Of a DNA stretch of 64,000 bases, positions 44,987-54,890 are shown piece after piece; within the stretch, counting starts at the first letter, position 1; each line of letters starts with the position of its first letter. Made by a program: the position numbers and the translations under genes. Source of the DNA: Psychrobacter sp. Choline-02u-9 (GTDB lineage Bacteria; Pseudomonadota; Gammaproteobacteria; Pseudomonadales; Moraxellaceae); the NCBI RefSeq assembly GCF_002836505.1, contig NZ_PJBF01000058.1, positions 186,001 to 250,000 on the forward strand. Direction: 5' to 3'. The notes below the pieces were generated by a model that saw only the letters and a list, made by a program, of their open reading frames with translations, had not been told where the DNA came from and made no database searches.

Positions 44987-47203
44987 ATGACATTATTGAA
45001 CAATGAGCGAACGCTTGCCCACGAAGTGGTTGAAGACTCAAATCCTACTAATAATACTGACTTTCAGACGATTATCAATCGTCGATTGAACCGCCGTAGT
45101 ATCCTAAAAGGTGGCACAGGGTTGACGGCTGCTGCATTTTTTGGCGCATTACCTTTGGTCGGTTGTAGTGAAGACGACGATAGCAGTATTATTGGTAATA
45201 ACGATAATGCCGCTATCCCTGCACAAGGTGATCTAAAGCGTCCTGATACCCTAAAGTTTGAAGCAGTCGCGCATTCAACAGCTGATACGATGACCGTAGC
45301 AGCGGGCTACAAGGCAGAGATGATATTACCGCTGGGTACACCGCTGAACTCTGGTATTGAGGATTGGAAAGACAATCGTGAGCAATCAGCAGAGTCGTTT
45401 GAATGGCGTATGGGTGACAACCATGATGGAATGTGGTTCTTTGGCAAAAATGGTAACGCTTACGATGCTAAAGCGTCAGAAAATAGCTTGCTAGTCATGA
45501 ACCATGAATACGTTAATAGCAGTGAGCTTAGCCCATTTGGCTATTACGTTACTCAAGACAATGATGCTGCGCCTATCTTTCAAAACCGCCGTCTCGCGAG
45601 CGACGTCCGCCGTGAAGTCAACTGTCATGGCGTCTCGGTGGTTGAGTTAACTCGCCGCGCAGATGGTATGGGTTATGAGATGGTACCTGACTCTAAATAC
45701 AATCGCCGTATCACCAGTAGTACTACAGCACAATTGGCTGGCCCTGTGGCAGGTTCTGCTCTGGTCAAGACCAAGTTTGATCCGACAGGCTATCAGACTC
45801 GCGGTATCAATAACAATTGCGGCGCAGGTCTGTCACCTTGGGGTACTTATCTGACTACCGAAGAGAATTTCTTAGGTGTGTTTGCCCGTGGACAGGATGC
45901 TAGTCAATTGAGCGCTGGTGATAACTATGCACGCGAGCGCTACGGTGCTGTGGAGGACTTCCCAGGTTGGGAGTATCTATGGCATACCCCAGAGGCAAAG
46001 GATGCCAAAATAGCAGACGAGTTCTCACGCTGGGATATGACCGCTGTCGGTGCCAGTGCTGCTGAAGATTATCGCTACGGCTTCAACACTTTTGGTTATA
46101 TTACTGAGATTGACCCATTTGACCAAAACTCTATACCGCAAAAACGTACCGCACTGGGCCGATTCGCTCATGAAAACTGTGCGTATGCTCCTGTTGAGCA
46201 AGGTAAGCCAGTGGTGTTCTACATGGGTGATGACGCCCGAGGTGAGTACATTTATAAGTTTGTCTCCAAAGCGATGTGGTCAAACTCGGACATCGGCGGC
46301 GGACTAAAAGCAGGTGACAAATATCTGAATGACGGCACGCTATACGTGGCGGTATTTAACGAAGATGGTAGCGGTGAGTGGAAAGCTCTCGTCCATGGTC
46401 AAAATGGACTGGATGCTTTTAATAGTGTACTGCCATTCAATGGACAAGATGAGGTATTGGTCTTTGCTCGTGCAGCTGCCGATGCTGCTGGTGCTACTAA
46501 GATGGATCGACCTGAATGGGTATCGGTCAGCCCTATGACGGGTGATGTCTATGTGACATTGACCAATAATAAATATCGCGGTGTGCGTGACGACCAGCCT
46601 GTCTCAGCTTCCAATCCGCGTAGCTATCAATCAAGCGGAAAAGCGCTTGGTAATGACAATGGTCACATTATTCGCTGGGCAGAAGCGGGCGGCGACCATG
46701 CCGCAACGAGCTTTGAGTGGGATATTTATCTGTTTGGTGCGCCAAGTGATTTATCGGCAGAAAACTTATCTCAGCTAAATGATAATAATGACTTTTCTTC
46801 ACCTGATGGGCTATATTTTGACCCGCGCGGTGTCTTGTGGATTCAGACAGATGACGGCGCTTATACCGATACCAGTAGCTGCATGTTGCTCGCGGCTCTA
46901 CCAGGCAAAGTCAGTGATGGCTCGATGACGACCACATCGGCAGGGCAGTCGACCCGAGTCGGCACATCTGCTAGCAATGACAATATTAAACGGTTCTTTG
47001 TTGGTCCTGAAGGATGCGAAGTAACAGGTATTACCATGGCACCAGATTTTAAGACGCTGTTTATCAACATCCAGCATCCTGGCAACACATGGGGCGCTGT
47101 CGCTGGCGGTAGTATACCTCGCTCAGCGACTGTGATGATTACTCGCGAGGATGGTGATGTCATACTGGCAGAATCATTTGTTACAGCTGATAGCACGACA
47201 TAG
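44987..47203 (+). CDS. phoX: PhoX-family alkaline phosphatase, Tat-exported lipoprotein
   Basis: A 738-residue DUF839/PhoX protein that hydrolyses phosphate monoesters outside the cytoplasm with iron and calcium cofactors. The N-terminus carries the twin-arginine motif NRRSILKGG (R36, R37) and a lipobox-like LPLVGC (C60), so a Tat-exported lipoprotein is likely. Typical segments are LVMNHEYVNSSELSPFGYY, NCHGVSVVEL, NNCGAGLSPWGTYLTTEENF, GRFAHENCAYAP, VFYMGDDARGEYIYKF and FFVGPEGCEVTGITMAPD. An 11-bp periodic PhoB-like array lies upstream, which fits induction by phosphate starvation. Confidence 0.93.
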   Translation: MTLLNNERTLAHEVVEDSNPTNNTDFQTIINRRLNRRSILKGGTGLTAAAFFGALPLVGCSEDDDSSIIGNNDNAAIPAQGDLKRPDTLKFEAVAHSTADTMTVAAGYKAEMILPLGTPLNSGIEDWKDNREQSAESFEWRMGDNHDGMWFFGKNGNAYDAKASENSLLVMNHEYVNSSELSPFGYYVTQDNDAAPIFQNRRLASDVRREVNCHGVSVVELTRRADGMGYEMVPDSKYNRRITSSTTAQLAGPVAGSALVKTKFDPTGYQTRGINNNCGAGLSPWGTYLTTEENFLGVFARGQDASQLSAGDNYARERYGAVEDFPGWEYLWHTPEAKDAKIADEFSRWDMTAVGASAAEDYRYGFNTFGYITEIDPFDQNSIPQKRTALGRFAHENCAYAPVEQGKPVVFYMGDDARGEYIYKFVSKAMWSNSDIGGGLKAGDKYLNDGTLYVAVFNEDGSGEWKALVHGQNGLDAFNSVLPFNGQDEVLVFARAAADAAGATKMDRPEWVSVSPMTGDVYVTLTNNKYRGVRDDQPVSASNPRSYQSSGKALGNDNGHIIRWAEAGGDHAATSFEWDIYLFGAPSDLSAENLSQLNDNNDFSSPDGLYFDPRGVLWIQTDDGAYTDTSSCMLLAALPGKVSDGSMTTTSAGQSTRVGTSASNDNIKRFFVGPEGCEVTGITMAPDFKTLFINIQHPGNTWGAVAGGSIPRSATVMITREDGDVILAESFVTADSTT

Positions 47204-47257
47204 ATAGATAAGCTATAGGCGGATAATAGAAATAACCAAAATGCTCACGACCATAAG

Positions 47258-47286
47258 AATCCCAAGTTAAGGCTTGGGATTTTTTA
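47258..47286 (+). terminator. phoX terminator
   Basis: AATCCCAAG pairs with CTTGGGATT around TTAAGG and is followed by TTTTTA. Confidence 0.85.
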
Positions 47287-47439
47287 TTGTCATATTGATT
47301 TGATGGCTAACGAGACCGTCTATCACTCATCTGGCTCTGCTAATCGTCATCTCGCTCTAAAGTCAAACCATTTACTTCTCTTTGCTGCCGTTACAGGATA
47401 ATATAGACCATTACTTTTTTCGCTGAATGTGCAAATATT

Positions 47440-48933
47440 ATGAGCAGTCCAAAGGTGTTTTATAACGACGGTGTTAGTGACAGCGACGCTCAAAATGATA
47501 GCAGCTATACTCGTACTCATCACGAGCTCGATGCGCATTTTGTCCCAGATGCGAGTGTACCGCTACACAGTCATCTATATGAGCAAATCGACCAACTCGA
47601 AGCCATCGATATGGATGAGTTAGTAAAGCTACTGGCAGATTCGAATGACAGTGATGAAATCAACAAAACACCTGTGTCTTTGGCTGATTTTTTTGAAGGA
47701 TTGGCCCAGCTTGCCACCATGGGTGTGGTTGAGATTACAGAAATCGTAGAAGCCATTCACCGTGAAGTTATCTTGCGTCCGCTAGGCCGCTTCAATGACA
47801 AACATTTAAATAAATGGTCGCGCGGATTTACTGGACGTATCTATGGCACGATACGTCATGTCATGCAAATGGTTGGTAATAACCTAGCATCTGTACTACG
47901 CATATACAAAAACCTGATGCTCCAAAAGTCAGTGCAGCCACTACCAGGCTCACTAAAAAAACTGGTGAATGTACTCAATGGTGTCATGGGTGATCATCTG
48001 GTCAATAATCAAAATGCGCTCGCCATTCCGATGATGCTATACACTCAAGATGGCAAGCCGCAAAGTGAGAGCCTATCAGGTCGCATTGCTATTTTGTGCC
48101 ATGGTCTATGTATGAGTCATTTAAGCTGGCAAGCCCAAGCAGATAATGATTTAGGCGAGGCCATTCATATCAGTCAGCCTGATACCACGGTGCTGTATTT
48201 GGATTACAATACGGGTCGACGTATCTCACGTAGCGGCCGTAAGTTCTCTCAATTACTGCAAGCGCTAGTCGATGAAAACCCAGATATCAGTCAGATAGAT
48301 CTGGTTGGACATAGTATGGGCGGCTTGGTCTCCCGCAGTGCACTGTTCTATGGTGAGCAAGATCGCCTAGACTGGATCAAGCGCGTGGGAAACCTTATCA
48401 CGCTAGGTTCACCACATCATGGGGCAGTGCTTGAGCGTATCGGTAACTATGTGCAAGACATCATTGCCAAGCTGCCGTTTGCAGGCTCACTGGCCAAGCT
48501 CGGTGATATGCGCAGTGCCGGTATTATCGATCTACGTCATGGCAGTATTCGTGATGCAGATTGGAAAGCATTAGAAGGACGTAGCGTGTTGCCACAAGAT
48601 TTCCGTCATCCTGCACGGCTGCCAAGTGGTATCAAAACTTACTTTGTCGCCAGTGCTTTGCTTGAAACGCATTATGATTCTAAGGTGACGGACCTGCTAG
48701 GAGACAGCTTGGTATCAGTAGCTTCAGCGTTGGGTGAGGATGACGCTGAGCATGCTTTGTTTGTGCCAGATGGTCATAAAGCAGTGTTTTATGGCGTCAA
48801 TCATATGAACTTAATCCATAGTAGACGAGTGCGCGAACAAGTGGTTGAATGGCTACTTGATAATGGTCGAAGTGACTATGCGGGACGTCCGCGCATACAT
48901 TCTTATCCTAGAAGTTTAGATGTAGCGGTGTAG
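47440..48933 (+). CDS. Alpha/beta-hydrolase, PGAP1/lipase-like esterase
   Basis: 497 residues. The first 180 are a helical region (VEITEIVEAIHREVILRP, GFTGRIYGTIRHVMQMVG). The hydrolase domain follows with ILCHGLCMSHLSW as oxyanion strand and the nucleophile elbow LVGHSMGGLVSR (S292). Next come TLGSPHHGAVLERIGN and a C-terminal His in YGVNHMNLIHSRRVREQVVEWL. No signal peptide is visible, so it is probably cytosolic or membrane-associated. It resembles permuted lipases of the PGAP1-like group; the substrate is unknown. It ends at a terminator shared with hslO. Confidence 0.82.
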   Translation: MSSPKVFYNDGVSDSDAQNDSSYTRTHHELDAHFVPDASVPLHSHLYEQIDQLEAIDMDELVKLLADSNDSDEINKTPVSLADFFEGLAQLATMGVVEITEIVEAIHREVILRPLGRFNDKHLNKWSRGFTGRIYGTIRHVMQMVGNNLASVLRIYKNLMLQKSVQPLPGSLKKLVNVLNGVMGDHLVNNQNALAIPMMLYTQDGKPQSESLSGRIAILCHGLCMSHLSWQAQADNDLGEAIHISQPDTTVLYLDYNTGRRISRSGRKFSQLLQALVDENPDISQIDLVGHSMGGLVSRSALFYGEQDRLDWIKRVGNLITLGSPHHGAVLERIGNYVQDIIAKLPFAGSLAKLGDMRSAGIIDLRHGSIRDADWKALEGRSVLPQDFRHPARLPSGIKTYFVASALLETHYDSKVTDLLGDSLVSVASALGEDDAEHALFVPDGHKAVFYGVNHMNLIHSRRVREQVVEWLLDNGRSDYAGRPRIHSYPRSLDVAV

Positions 48934-48953
48934 TGATTTAATGTGAAAAACAA

Positions 48954-48987
48954 AAACCCTCAAGTATGACGCTTGAGGGTTTTTTTT
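48954..48987. terminator. Bidirectional terminator between esterase gene and hslO
   Basis: AAACCCTCAAG pairs with CTTGAGGGTTT around TATGAC, with A-rich left and T8 right flanks. The flanking genes converge. Confidence 0.92.
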
Positions 48988-49021
48988 ATAAACATTGACT
49001 TATAGTAAGTAAGAAAAAAAC

Positions 49022-50002
49022 TTACCCAGCAAATATTGCTGCTACATCATCTTTATTGAACTTATAGACTTCACCGCAGAATCCGCAATCCATCTCAAAT
49101 GTACCACCTTGCTCTTCGACGATATCTAACGCTTCTGCTTCACCGATTTGCTCGATTGCCATTTCACACTTCTCGCGTGAGCAAGTGCAACCAAATGATA
49201 GAGGGGCAGGCTCAGGGGCAACAATGTTTTCTTCGTGATACAAGCGATAGAGTATTTCGTTAGCATCCAGTGTCGTTAGCTCTTCTGGTTTGACCGTGCG
49301 TGTCAATACAGACAAGCGTGTCCATAAATCATCGTCGATACCCGCATCTTGGTTTTGCTCAACTTCAGACGTTTCTTCAGCAGTACGCGGTAGCATTTGC
49401 ACCAAGATACCACCAGCTTGCAGGCCATCAGATGCCAAGTTAATCAACGTTGGAATCTGGGCTGATTGCTTTTGGTAATGTGCTAAGCAGTCCGCTAGAT
49501 TGTCATGGCTACGCTCAACGATACCTTGGTACGGCTCACCGCCATCAGGCTGAATATTGATAAACAATACGCCTTGTCCCATCGCACCAAGTTCAGCAAA
49601 CGCTTCTTTGGCATGGGTCATATTGTCCCACGCTTGTACTTGCTCATCCGTTTCGCCTTTCCAACTAGCAAGTGCACGGATGACGCCGTCTTGATCGCAT
49701 TCTGCCATCGCCCAGTTTAGTAAGCTGTCACTGTCCGATGATTGCAGCTGAATAGACAGGCGGCCGTTGATTTTGACCGTACTGATTAGCAAACTTGCTG
49801 CGGTTAGCATCTCACCCAATAAGCGTTTGATAGCTTCAGGGTAGGGCTTTTGTGCAATCGTGCTCGCGTAGCTACGTGATAGGCGTACCACATCACCGCG
49901 CACGGGAGAGTCTTCAACGAAGAAACGTTGGCGAATGTCGTTATTGCCATGGTTGCCAGTAGTTTGGCTGTCCGTATTTGGGACTTGGATATCTTGAGTC
50001 AT
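49022..50002 (-). CDS. hslO: Redox-regulated chaperone Hsp33
   Basis: A 326-residue cytosolic holdase activated by oxidative unfolding. The N-terminal domain shows RGDVVRLSRSYASTIA, YPEAIKRLLGEMLTAASLL and NGRLSIQLQS. The C-terminal zinc centre has the four Cys in FGCTCSREKC and DCGFCGEVYKF, the standard CxC...CxxC redox switch. About 30 extra residues, including a Gln/Asn/Gly-rich start, make it longer than the usual 290. It is monocistronic. Confidence 0.95.
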   Translation of the reverse strand: MTQDIQVPNTDSQTTGNHGNNDIRQRFFVEDSPVRGDVVRLSRSYASTIAQKPYPEAIKRLLGEMLTAASLLISTVKINGRLSIQLQSSDSDSLLNWAMAECDQDGVIRALASWKGETDEQVQAWDNMTHAKEAFAELGAMGQGVLFINIQPDGGEPYQGIVERSHDNLADCLAHYQKQSAQIPTLINLASDGLQAGGILVQMLPRTAEETSEVEQNQDAGIDDDLWTRLSVLTRTVKPEELTTLDANEILYRLYHEENIVAPEPAPLSFGCTCSREKCEMAIEQIGEAEALDIVEEQGGTFEMDCGFCGEVYKFNKDDVAAIFAG

Positions 50003-50378
50003 AAGTCATTTGTAGTATAGAGAAGTTGTTTGCTTTATGGGGATTGCTGCCGATTTATCAATCTCACTTAGTAGACTGTTTTGACGATTATAAGCAGCAA
50101 AGGTTAATAACGAGCTTAAAAAACCAAGCAGCTGTTTGTACAAAGTTCTGAGTAGATAGCCGCTATAAGCCAACATTTTATAGTTAGAATATAAATATAT
50201 TCATAAATATGTACTCTCTCAAAAAAAATTCACTCTCTACTGCAAATTTGTTGTACAGTAACATTAAGTTGCATTGTGATAAACAACAGCAACAACCGTA
50301 CGGATGCGGGGCAGTCGGGTCAATCAGACCTAGGTCGTCCAAGCACTCACTCAATCTTGCGATAAAAGGATGTATTTC
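50003..50378. other. Divergent promoter region hslO / gltI-like gene
   Basis: 376 AT-rich bp, with an SD (AAAAGGA) at its end. Nothing further could be recognised. Confidence 0.4.
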
Positions 50379-51353
50379 ATGACATACTCATTTTCCAAAC
50401 CGTTGACTTTAGCTGCTGTTATGGCATTAGGCTTAGCGGGATGTAATAACAGCAGCCAGACCAGCACTGATGCGCCAGCAGATGATGCAACGACGACAGA
50501 AACCACCACCAATGGTACGCTACAGAAAATCAAAGACTCTGGCACTATTGTCGTCGGTCACCGTGACTCCTCTATTCCTTTCTCTTATATCGCTGATGAT
50601 CCTAACCAACCGATTGGCTATGCTCACGACTTGGAAATGAAAGTGGTTGAAGCCGTTAAGCAAAAGCTAAACATGCCAGATCTTAACGTTCGCTATAACC
50701 TAATCACTTCGCAAACTCGTATCCCATTGGTACAAAACGGCACGGTAGATTTTGAGTGTGGCTCAACTACTAATAATGAAGAACGTCAAAAGCAAGTCGC
50801 TTTCTCAAACGGTTTCTTTGAAATTGGTACGCGTCTGTTGACCAAAAAAGACTCTGGTATTCAAGATTTTGAAGACCTGAAAGGCAAAACCTTGGTAACG
50901 ACAGCAGGCACGACTTCAGAGCGTTATATCCGTCAGTACAATGATGATAATAAAATGGATACCAATATCATCTCAGCAAAAGATCATGGCGAAGGCTTCC
51001 TAATGCTAGAAAATGGCCGCGCTGATGCCTTTATGATGGATGATGTATTGCTCGCAGGCGAAAAAGCCAAAGCAAAAAATCCTGATGAGTGGGTCATCGT
51101 CGGTACGCCGCAATCGTTTGAAATTTATGGTTGTATGATGCGTAAAGATGATCCTGAATTCAAAGCTGTGGTCGATGAAGCACTTGCTAATGTCTTTAGT
51201 TCAGGCGAAATCAATAGCATTTATGACAAGTGGTTCTTGAACCCAATCCCGCCAAAGAACGTCAATCTAAACTTTGAGATGTCAGACAACTTAAAGGCCT
51301 TGATTGCCAATCCGCATGACAGCGCTCAGCCTAAAGCAGCAGCAGCGCAGTAA
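50379..51353 (+). CDS. gltI: Glutamate/aspartate ABC transporter binding protein
   Basis: A 324-residue SBP family 3 lipoprotein (GLAGCNNSS). GltI/DEBP-type features are TLQKIKDSGTIVVGHRDSSIPFSYI, LNVRYNLITSQTRIPLVQNGTVDFECGSTTNN, QVAFSNGFFEIGTRLL, GKTLVTTAGTTSERYIRQ and the C-terminal DKWFLNPIPPKNVNLNFEMS. AGGA eight bases upstream favours ATG 50379 over 50370. It is followed by gltJ-, gltK- and gltL-like genes. Specificity for acidic amino acids is inferred from family similarity. Confidence 0.93.
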   Translation: MTYSFSKPLTLAAVMALGLAGCNNSSQTSTDAPADDATTTETTTNGTLQKIKDSGTIVVGHRDSSIPFSYIADDPNQPIGYAHDLEMKVVEAVKQKLNMPDLNVRYNLITSQTRIPLVQNGTVDFECGSTTNNEERQKQVAFSNGFFEIGTRLLTKKDSGIQDFEDLKGKTLVTTAGTTSERYIRQYNDDNKMDTNIISAKDHGEGFLMLENGRADAFMMDDVLLAGEKAKAKNPDEWVIVGTPQSFEIYGCMMRKDDPEFKAVVDEALANVFSSGEINSIYDKWFLNPIPPKNVNLNFEMSDNLKALIANPHDSAQPKAAAAQ

Positions 51354-51378
51354 CGCTCATTGTCCCTCAACATAGCTT

Positions 51379-51421
51379 GCCTATACGTTCAGATAGCCAG
51401 TATTTTATTTGACGTATAGGC
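51379..51421 (+). repeat. Inverted repeat between gltI and gltJ
   Basis: GCCTATACGT at 51379-51388 is inverted at 51412-51421. A hairpin here could uncouple abundant binding protein from the permease mRNA, as is common in such operons. Confidence 0.55.
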
Positions 51422-51449
51422 TTATCAATCGTTGCTCGGAGAGACAATC

Positions 51450-52196
51450 ATGAATTATAGCTGGAACTGGGGTGTGCTCTTTGAGCAGACTGGTATTGGC
51501 AACGAGCTCTATATCCATTGGATGATCACAGGTCTTGGCTGGCTGCTATTGATTGGCAGTATCGCATGGGCCATTGCGATGGTCGTCGGTACCATCTTCG
51601 GTATCATGCGTACCTTGCCCAACAAGACTGCTCGTGCAATCGGTACGGCTTATGTAACATTTTTTCGTAATATTCCACTGCTTGTTCAACTGTTCTTTTG
51701 GTTTTATATCGCCCCTGGCTGGCTCACGCCGACGATACAAGAATGGTGGTATAAGGATTTGTCTCCGAATACTTCAGCCATGCTATCAGCCAGTATCGGT
51801 TTGGGCTTATTTACTGCTGCTCGTATTGTGGAACAGGTACGGACAGGTATTGAGTCATTACCAGATGGACAGATTAATGCGGCCTACGCATTAGGGTTTA
51901 GCATTCCACAAGTCTATAAAGAAGTACTGCTACCGCAAGCATTTCGTATTATCTTGCCACCGCTCAGCTCTGAGTTAACCAACTGCTTCAAAAACGCCTC
52001 TGTGGCCTCGCTCGTGGGGGTAATGGAGCTGATTAGCCAAACCAAAACCATCAGCGAATATACTCAAAATAGTATCGAGATATATACTTACGCGACGATT
52101 ATTTATTTGGTTTTCAATTTATCCTTAATCGCTATTATGGGATTGATTGAACGTAAACTGCGTGTGCCTGGGCTCATTGCGGGAGGTCAGAAATGA
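51450..52196 (+). CDS. gltJ: Glutamate/aspartate ABC transporter permease
   Basis: A 248-residue inner-membrane permease starting MNYSWNWGVLFEQTG. It has RNIPLLVQLFFWFYIAPGWLTP and the EAA loop INAAYALGFSIPQVYKEVLLPQAF, with about six helices, as GltJ. An in-frame TTG at 51432 is less likely because GGAGAG is spaced for 51450. Its stop overlaps the gltK start. Confidence 0.92.
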   Translation: MNYSWNWGVLFEQTGIGNELYIHWMITGLGWLLLIGSIAWAIAMVVGTIFGIMRTLPNKTARAIGTAYVTFFRNIPLLVQLFFWFYIAPGWLTPTIQEWWYKDLSPNTSAMLSASIGLGLFTAARIVEQVRTGIESLPDGQINAAYALGFSIPQVYKEVLLPQAFRIILPPLSSELTNCFKNASVASLVGVMELISQTKTISEYTQNSIEIYTYATIIYLVFNLSLIAIMGLIERKLRVPGLIAGGQK

Positions 52197-52861
52197 ATAT
52201 GACCGAATTGGCAACAGCCTATCCTGGTTTGATGGGTGGCATGCTTACCACCTTAAAAGTGCTGTTTTTGGCTATTTTAGGCGGTATCAGTTTAGGAACT
52301 GTATTGGCATTGATGCGCTTGTCAGGTATCAAAGCGCTTGAAATTCCAGCCAAACTATACGTCAATTACTTTCGCTCCGTGCCGCTGTTATTGGTACTAC
52401 TATGGTTTTATTTTGCCGTACCGATGATTTATCTTTGGGTAGCGGGTAAGTACCTGCAACTCGATGCTGCATTTGCCTCTTGTGTGGTCGCATTTATGAT
52501 GTTTGAGGCCGCTTATTTCTCAGAAGTGGTGCGTGCTGGTATTCAATCGATTGGTAGCGAGCAGGTCAATGCGGCAAAAGCGCTCGGTATGACTTATGGG
52601 CAGACCATGCGTCTGGTCATCTTGCCACAAGCCTTTCGTAAGATGCTGCCACTGATTTTGCAGCAATGTATTATTTTATTCCAAGATACGACACTGGTAT
52701 TTGCCATTGGTTTGACCGACTTTTTCCGCGCAGCCTATGTACGCGGTGAGCTAATGGGCTTACTCACGCCTTATATACTAGGTGCTGGTGCTGTCTATTT
52801 TGTGATTAGCTTAAGTGCTTCTATTGGCGTGCAACAATTACAGAAGCGTTTGCGGTTTTAA
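52193..52861 (+). CDS. gltK: Glutamate/aspartate ABC transporter permease
   Basis: A 222-residue permease with MGGMLTTLKVLFLAILGGISLG, FRSVPLLLVLLWFYFAVP and the EAA loop VNAAKALGMTYGQTMRLVILPQAF. It overlaps gltJ by four bases (ATGA), so translation is coupled. It partners with gltJ as the transmembrane heterodimer. Confidence 0.92.
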   Translation: MNMTELATAYPGLMGGMLTTLKVLFLAILGGISLGTVLALMRLSGIKALEIPAKLYVNYFRSVPLLLVLLWFYFAVPMIYLWVAGKYLQLDAAFASCVVAFMMFEAAYFSEVVRAGIQSIGSEQVNAAKALGMTYGQTMRLVILPQAFRKMLPLILQQCIILFQDTTLVFAIGLTDFFRAAYVRGELMGLLTPYILGAGAVYFVISLSASIGVQQLQKRLRF

Positions 52862-52975
52862 TATAGCGTATTTTGATACGGCTATCGCTTGCGCTTTTGA
52901 GTGTTAAGAGCTTGAGTATTTGATTTACCTTTTTTAAATAATGATTATCGAAAATAATGTGGTTAGGAGCCAGTG

Positions 52976-53779
52976 ATGAGCAATGCTGATACGTACGTAA
53001 ATGCCTTTGGCGGGCTGGTTACCAATAGTGGTCATGCTAGTGATGAGATGGTCATTGAGATATCTAATGTCAGTAAATGGTATGGAGATTTTCAAGTACT
53101 GACTGACTGTACAGCGCATGTACATAAAGGTGATGTCGTTGTTGTTTGTGGTCCATCGGGTAGTGGTAAATCAACCTTGATTAAGACGGTGAATGGACTT
53201 GAGCCTTTTCAAAAAGGTGACATCATGGTCAATGGTATCTCTGTCGGTGATCCAAAGACCAACTTGCCCAAGTTACGTAGCCGTGTCGGCATGGTGTTTC
53301 AGCATTTTGAGTTGTTTCCACATTTAACTATTATTGATAATTTGACTGTGGCACAAATCAAAGTGTTGGGCCGTAAAGAGTCTGAGGCCAAACAAAAAGC
53401 GATGGCCTATCTCGACCGTGTTGGCCTAACGGTACAAGCGGCGAAATATCCAGCAGAACTCTCTGGTGGTCAGCAGCAGCGTGTTGCGATTGCACGAGCG
53501 TTGGCCATGGATCCAGTCGCAATGCTATTCGATGAACCAACCTCCGCGCTTGATCCTGAGATGATTCAAGAGGTGCTAGATGTGATGGTCGAGCTGACTC
53601 GTGATGGTATGACTATGATGTGCGTGACACATGAGATGGGCTTTGCCAGTCAGGTGGCCAATCGTATTATCTTTATGGATGAAGGACATATCGTAGAAAA
53701 CTGTAGTAAGGATGAGTTTTTTGAAGGCGCGAAAAGTGACCGTGCGCAGATGTTCTTATCGAAGATTTTAAATCATTAA
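52976..53779 (+). CDS. gltL: Glutamate/aspartate ABC transporter ATP-binding protein
   Basis: A 267-residue ATPase. About 20 variable residues lead to VIEISNVSKWYGDFQVL, then Walker A GPSGSGKST, Q-loop MVFQHFELFPHLT, signature [16 protein letters not shown], Walker [12 protein letters not shown] and the His of CVTHEM. The TAGGAGC SD fits ATG 52976, while the GTG three bases upstream is less likely. It completes the gltIJKL set, 114 bp after gltK. Confidence 0.94.
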   Translation: MSNADTYVNAFGGLVTNSGHASDEMVIEISNVSKWYGDFQVLTDCTAHVHKGDVVVVCGPSGSGKSTLIKTVNGLEPFQKGDIMVNGISVGDPKTNLPKLRSRVGMVFQHFELFPHLTIIDNLTVAQIKVLGRKESEAKQKAMAYLDRVGLTVQAAKYPAELSGGQQQRVAIARALAMDPVAMLFDEPTSALDPEMIQEVLDVMVELTRDGMTMMCVTHEMGFASQVANRIIFMDEGHIVENCSKDEFFEGAKSDRAQMFLSKILNH

Positions 53780-54182
53780 ATACATTTTGATTTACGATTG
53801 TTTATAGCAGTATTTCTAAGATAAAGACATGTTCTAAAGCTTACTTTTCTTTCCACTACTAATAATTATATAAAGCGCCCTATTAAAGACAGTTAAACGC
53901 TATCTTTAATAGGGCGCTTTGTATTGAGCTTTTTTTGTATATTTATTTGAAAAACGATTTAGAGCCTATGATTTTTACACACAAGGAATTTTAATAAGAT
54001 AGCTTTGAGACTATAAAGCCGCTGAAAATAGAGCGGGAATAGTCGTAGGATTAGAGAGGTTGCAAATGGCAAAGGCAGATGAAATGGCTCATCTTATTAA
54101 TCAAGCAAGTTTGAAAAGGTGATAATCGTAATATAGATAAGTTTAATTTTATTTAACGCTATCAACTGAATTAGGATTGACT
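53780..54182. other. Intergenic region with strong terminator
   Basis: 403 bp containing the terminator at 53872-53920. A short open frame near 54066-54122 (MAKADEMAHLINQASLKR) has an AGAGG upstream but no recognisable homologue; it may be a relic. Confidence 0.45.
53872..53920. terminator. Terminator of the gltIJKL operon
   Basis: An 18-bp perfect stem (AAAGCGCCCTATTAAAGA and its complement) closes a 13-base loop. It lies 92 bp after gltL. T-rich sequence follows after a GTATTGAGC gap. Confidence 0.8.
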
Positions 54183-54791
54183 ATGACGCTAAAACGAACC
54201 GTCGGCATACTACTGTTCAATGAAGTAGAAGTATTGGATTTTGCAGGACCTTTTGAGGTGTTTTCGTTGGCTGAAAATGCTGCCAGTTCTAGTGATGATA
54301 AGCACTTTAAGGTTATTACCATTGCCGAGAACCAAGCAACGATATCCGCTAGGAACGGTCTACAAGTCATTCCTGACTATAGTTTTGTCAATCATCCAGA
54401 CATTGATGTCTTAATCGTCCCCGGTGGATACGGTGCCGAAAAAACAGAAATATATAATAAGGTGGTAATTGATTGGATTATCACTCAAGCAAGTTTGGTA
54501 GATCTGACGCTTTCAGTGTGTACAGGAGCATTGCTATTGGCTAAGGCAAGTTTATTAACTGGTAAGTCAGCAACCACGCACTGGATGGATTTGGATAATT
54601 TAGCATCCTATCCTGATATCGATGTAATCTCGCATACGCGTTTTGTAGATGCCAGTGATGATACTTGTAATATCATCACATCAGCGGGAATAAGCGCAGG
54701 CATCCATGCAAGTCTATACTGTATAGAAAAATTAATAGATAGTGAAACCATGCGTGCAACAGCACATCGCATGGAGTTCGATATTGACTAA
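54183..54791 (+). CDS. DJ-1/PfpI family protein
   Basis: A 202-residue class I glutamine-amidotransferase-like protein. Marks are VGILLFNEVEVLDFAGPFEVFSLA, VLIVPGGYGAEK, the nucleophile elbow SVCTGALLLAKASLL with its Cys, the following TTHW and the end segment ITSAGISAGIHASLYCIEKL. It resembles the GATase1 domain of AraC-type regulators or isonitrile-hydratase-like proteins but has no HTH domain. The exact activity is unknown. ATG 54183 has AGGATT upstream; TTG 54177 is less likely. Confidence 0.88.
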   Translation: MTLKRTVGILLFNEVEVLDFAGPFEVFSLAENAASSSDDKHFKVITIAENQATISARNGLQVIPDYSFVNHPDIDVLIVPGGYGAEKTEIYNKVVIDWIITQASLVDLTLSVCTGALLLAKASLLTGKSATTHWMDLDNLASYPDIDVISHTRFVDASDDTCNIITSAGISAGIHASLYCIEKLIDSETMRATAHRMEFDID

Positions 54792-54890
54792 GTGAATTGC
54801 TAGATAGGTGAGTGAATGGCTGTTTACTGATACAATAGCGGTCAATATTTTTGATAATTAAAATAATTCATAAACCATATTGGAGTTTGT

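Noticed and set aside
52936..52955. Fur-box-like ATAATGATTATC before gltL
   Set aside because: The match is partial, in AT-rich DNA, and has no iron-related context.
54014..54122. Short open frame ending in MAKADEMAHLINQASLKR
   Set aside because: It is only 18 codons from its ATG and has no known relative. It could be a relic but cannot be supported as a gene.
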